5,954 nucleotides of DNA from Lachnospiraceae bacterium. Its GTDB lineage: Bacteria > Bacillota > Clostridia > Lachnospirales > Lachnospiraceae. The stretch spans positions 1-5,954 of the forward strand of contig JAFUKK010000001.1 in NCBI GenBank assembly GCA_017473665.1. Reading direction: 5' to 3'. The notes below the pieces were generated by a model, which was not told the origin of the DNA, did no database searches, and saw nothing but the letters and a program-made list of their open reading frames with translations. Below are positions 5,061 to 5,954 of this stretch, one piece after another. A program made the translations under genes and the position numbers. Position 1 is the stretch's first letter. Each line of letters opens with the position of its first letter.

Positions 5061-5882
5061 ATGGCAGAATTTGGAGAAAATTTAAAAAGAATACGAGAAG
5101 AGAAGGGGATTACCCAGCAGACATTGGCAGATAGATTGTATGTAACGAGACAGGCAGTTTCCCGGTGGGAGGGAGGTTCCCGTTATCCTGACTTGATGAC
5201 TGCCAAAAAGATGGCCAAGTATTTTGGGGTATCCATGGATGAACTGGTATCGGATGATGATATGCAAGAGGTTGTAGAGAAAGCCACAATTCTGGATAGT
5301 CCGGTTGCTAATAAAGTTCAGCTGGTAATGATGACGCTGGCATTTATGTGCTTTGTCATTATGGAAATTATTGAAATATCCAATTATACCTTACCGGGAG
5401 TGAATTATTTTAGCTTTGTACATACGATACGGAATCTTGTTATTACCCTTGTGCTGGGATATGGTATCTATAATACAGTAAGGGATAAGATGAATCCTAA
5501 AATTGCATCTGTTCTATCTGTATTTTATTTTGGAGTAGCGGCAATATTTACGTTGATAGGAATATTCACATCATCGGATATTTTTCCGACTACAGAGATA
5601 GTGTATGTGCTACTAGATATCGTGGCGATTATTGTTTTTGCTATGTATTTCAATGGTAAAAAGCTACGTAGTCCCATACCCGTTTACCTGCTGGTGGGTA
5701 TATTTACTGTGATGCTAATACCCAGTGCTATCAGTATCTTTATCCAAGGGGAGGATTTGACGGAGCGGCTTCTAAACCGACTTATCAACATTCCAAATTT
5801 GGTAGGCCATATATTGCTTTTGGCGTTACTGGCATGTATGGCTGGCGTATTATACAGAAAAAGAAAACAGGCTGCTTTATAG
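5061..5882 (+). CDS. XRE-family HTH regulator with C-terminal multi-pass membrane domain, 273 aa
   Basis: Residues 1-64 form a Cro/C1-type helix-turn-helix domain: FGENLKRIREEKGITQQTLADRL (4-26), the recognition-helix segment VTRQAVSRWEGGSRYPDL (28-45) and the closing helix MAKYFGVSMDELVS (51-64). A linker leads to about six hydrophobic segments (about 86-103, 112-137, 148-170, 178-197, 205-229, 241-263), and the protein ends RKRKQAAL. The regulator would therefore be held at the membrane; the tail resembles no enzyme I recognise and may sense an envelope signal or a partner. I chose ATG 5061 because AAAGGAAG (5046-5053) lies just upstream and MAEFGENLKR is the normal family start. The frame is open back to 4977, but those codons look non-protein (cysteine-rich, no domain). 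ATG 5055 is the only close alternative. The palindrome at 4950-4968 is a likely binding site. A strong terminator follows. Confidence 0.85.
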   Translation: MAEFGENLKRIREEKGITQQTLADRLYVTRQAVSRWEGGSRYPDLMTAKKMAKYFGVSMDELVSDDDMQEVVEKATILDSPVANKVQLVMMTLAFMCFVIMEIIEISNYTLPGVNYFSFVHTIRNLVITLVLGYGIYNTVRDKMNPKIASVLSVFYFGVAAIFTLIGIFTSSDIFPTTEIVYVLLDIVAIIVFAMYFNGKKLRSPIPVYLLVGIFTVMLIPSAISIFIQGEDLTERLLNRLINIPNLVGHILLLALLACMAGVLYRKRKQAAL

Positions 5883-5893
5883 GCAGTATGCGG

Positions 5894-5928
5894 AAAATGG
5901 CTACAGGAGATTTCCTGTAGCTATTTTT
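5894..5928 (+). terminator. Intrinsic terminator after the XRE regulator gene
   Basis: GCTACAGGA (5900-5908) pairs perfectly with TCCTGTAGC (5913-5921) around a GATT loop. It is extended by a G-T wobble and A-T pairs (5894-5899 with 5922-5927) and ends in TTTTT (5924-5928). The A-run on the left arm means it may also work on the minus strand. Confidence 0.9.
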
Positions 5929-5942
5929 GTTGTGGAGAAATA

Positions 5943-5949
5943 AAAGGAG
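5943..5949 (+). promoter_or_regulatory. Ribosome binding site of the next gene (beyond window)
   Basis: AAAGGAG lies 5 bases before the window edge, in the right place for a start codon a few bases outside. It begins only 15 bases after the T-tract of the preceding terminator, leaving almost no room for a separate promoter between them. Confidence 0.45.
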
Positions 5950-5954
5950 TGGCA

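Noticed and set aside
4949..5134. 61-codon + strand frame between the MIF-like gene and the XRE gene
   Set aside because: It would start with GTG directly after a stop without an RBS and runs out of frame through the HTH-coding sequence. It looks like the shadow of the regulator gene.
1..5954. Mobile element, prophage, CRISPR array, tRNA or rRNA
   Set aside because: No transposase, integrase, terminal inverted repeat, spaced repeat array or tRNA-like fold was seen on either strand.

Overview
The window looks like a chromosomal segment from a low-to-moderate G+C Firmicute, most likely a gut Clostridium of the Lachnospiraceae type. The reasons are the strong AGGAGG-type ribosome binding sites, the family mix (FtsX-type permease, MIF-like tautomerase, XRE regulator with a membrane tail) and the intrinsic terminators with U-tracts. 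This taxonomic call is inference. All recognisable genes read on the + strand, and none is visibly frameshifted. There is no tRNA, rRNA, CRISPR array, transposase or integrase.

Layout: (1) The 3' end of an FtsX/MacB-type ABC permease, closed by a terminator at about 297-325. (2) A monocistronic gene for a polytopic GT-C-fold glycosyltransferase (408-2048), with its own promoter and a terminator at 2062-2087. Its terminator and last codons closely resemble those of the permease. (3) A 315-base gap (2049-2363) holding promoter-like sequence, inverted repeats, a possible 31-codon acidic leader ORF and T-runs. (4) A two-gene operon: a CNNM/CorC-type ion transporter (2364-3686) and, 3 bases later, a DUF368 (PopT-type) polyprenyl-phosphate translocase (3690-4538). 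(5) A MIF/D-dopachrome tautomerase-like protein (4607-4948) with its own promoter and a very strong RBS. (6) A perfect 7-5-7 palindrome followed by an XRE-type DNA-binding protein fused to about six membrane segments (5061-5882), then a terminator and the RBS of a gene lying beyond the window.

Possible working links: the GT-C enzyme would consume polyprenyl-phosphate-linked sugars on the outer face of the membrane, releasing polyprenyl phosphate that DUF368 proteins return to the inner face. Both therefore point to cell-envelope polymer metabolism. The CNNM protein and the DUF368 protein are probably translationally coupled. The most intriguing part is the leader of the transporter gene. It may encode a short peptide starting Met-Asp-Glu-Gly-Asp-Ser-Asp just upstream of a putative Mg2+ transporter, which recalls leader-peptide control of Mg2+ transport genes in enterobacteria. 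That idea is a hypothesis, not a demonstrated system.
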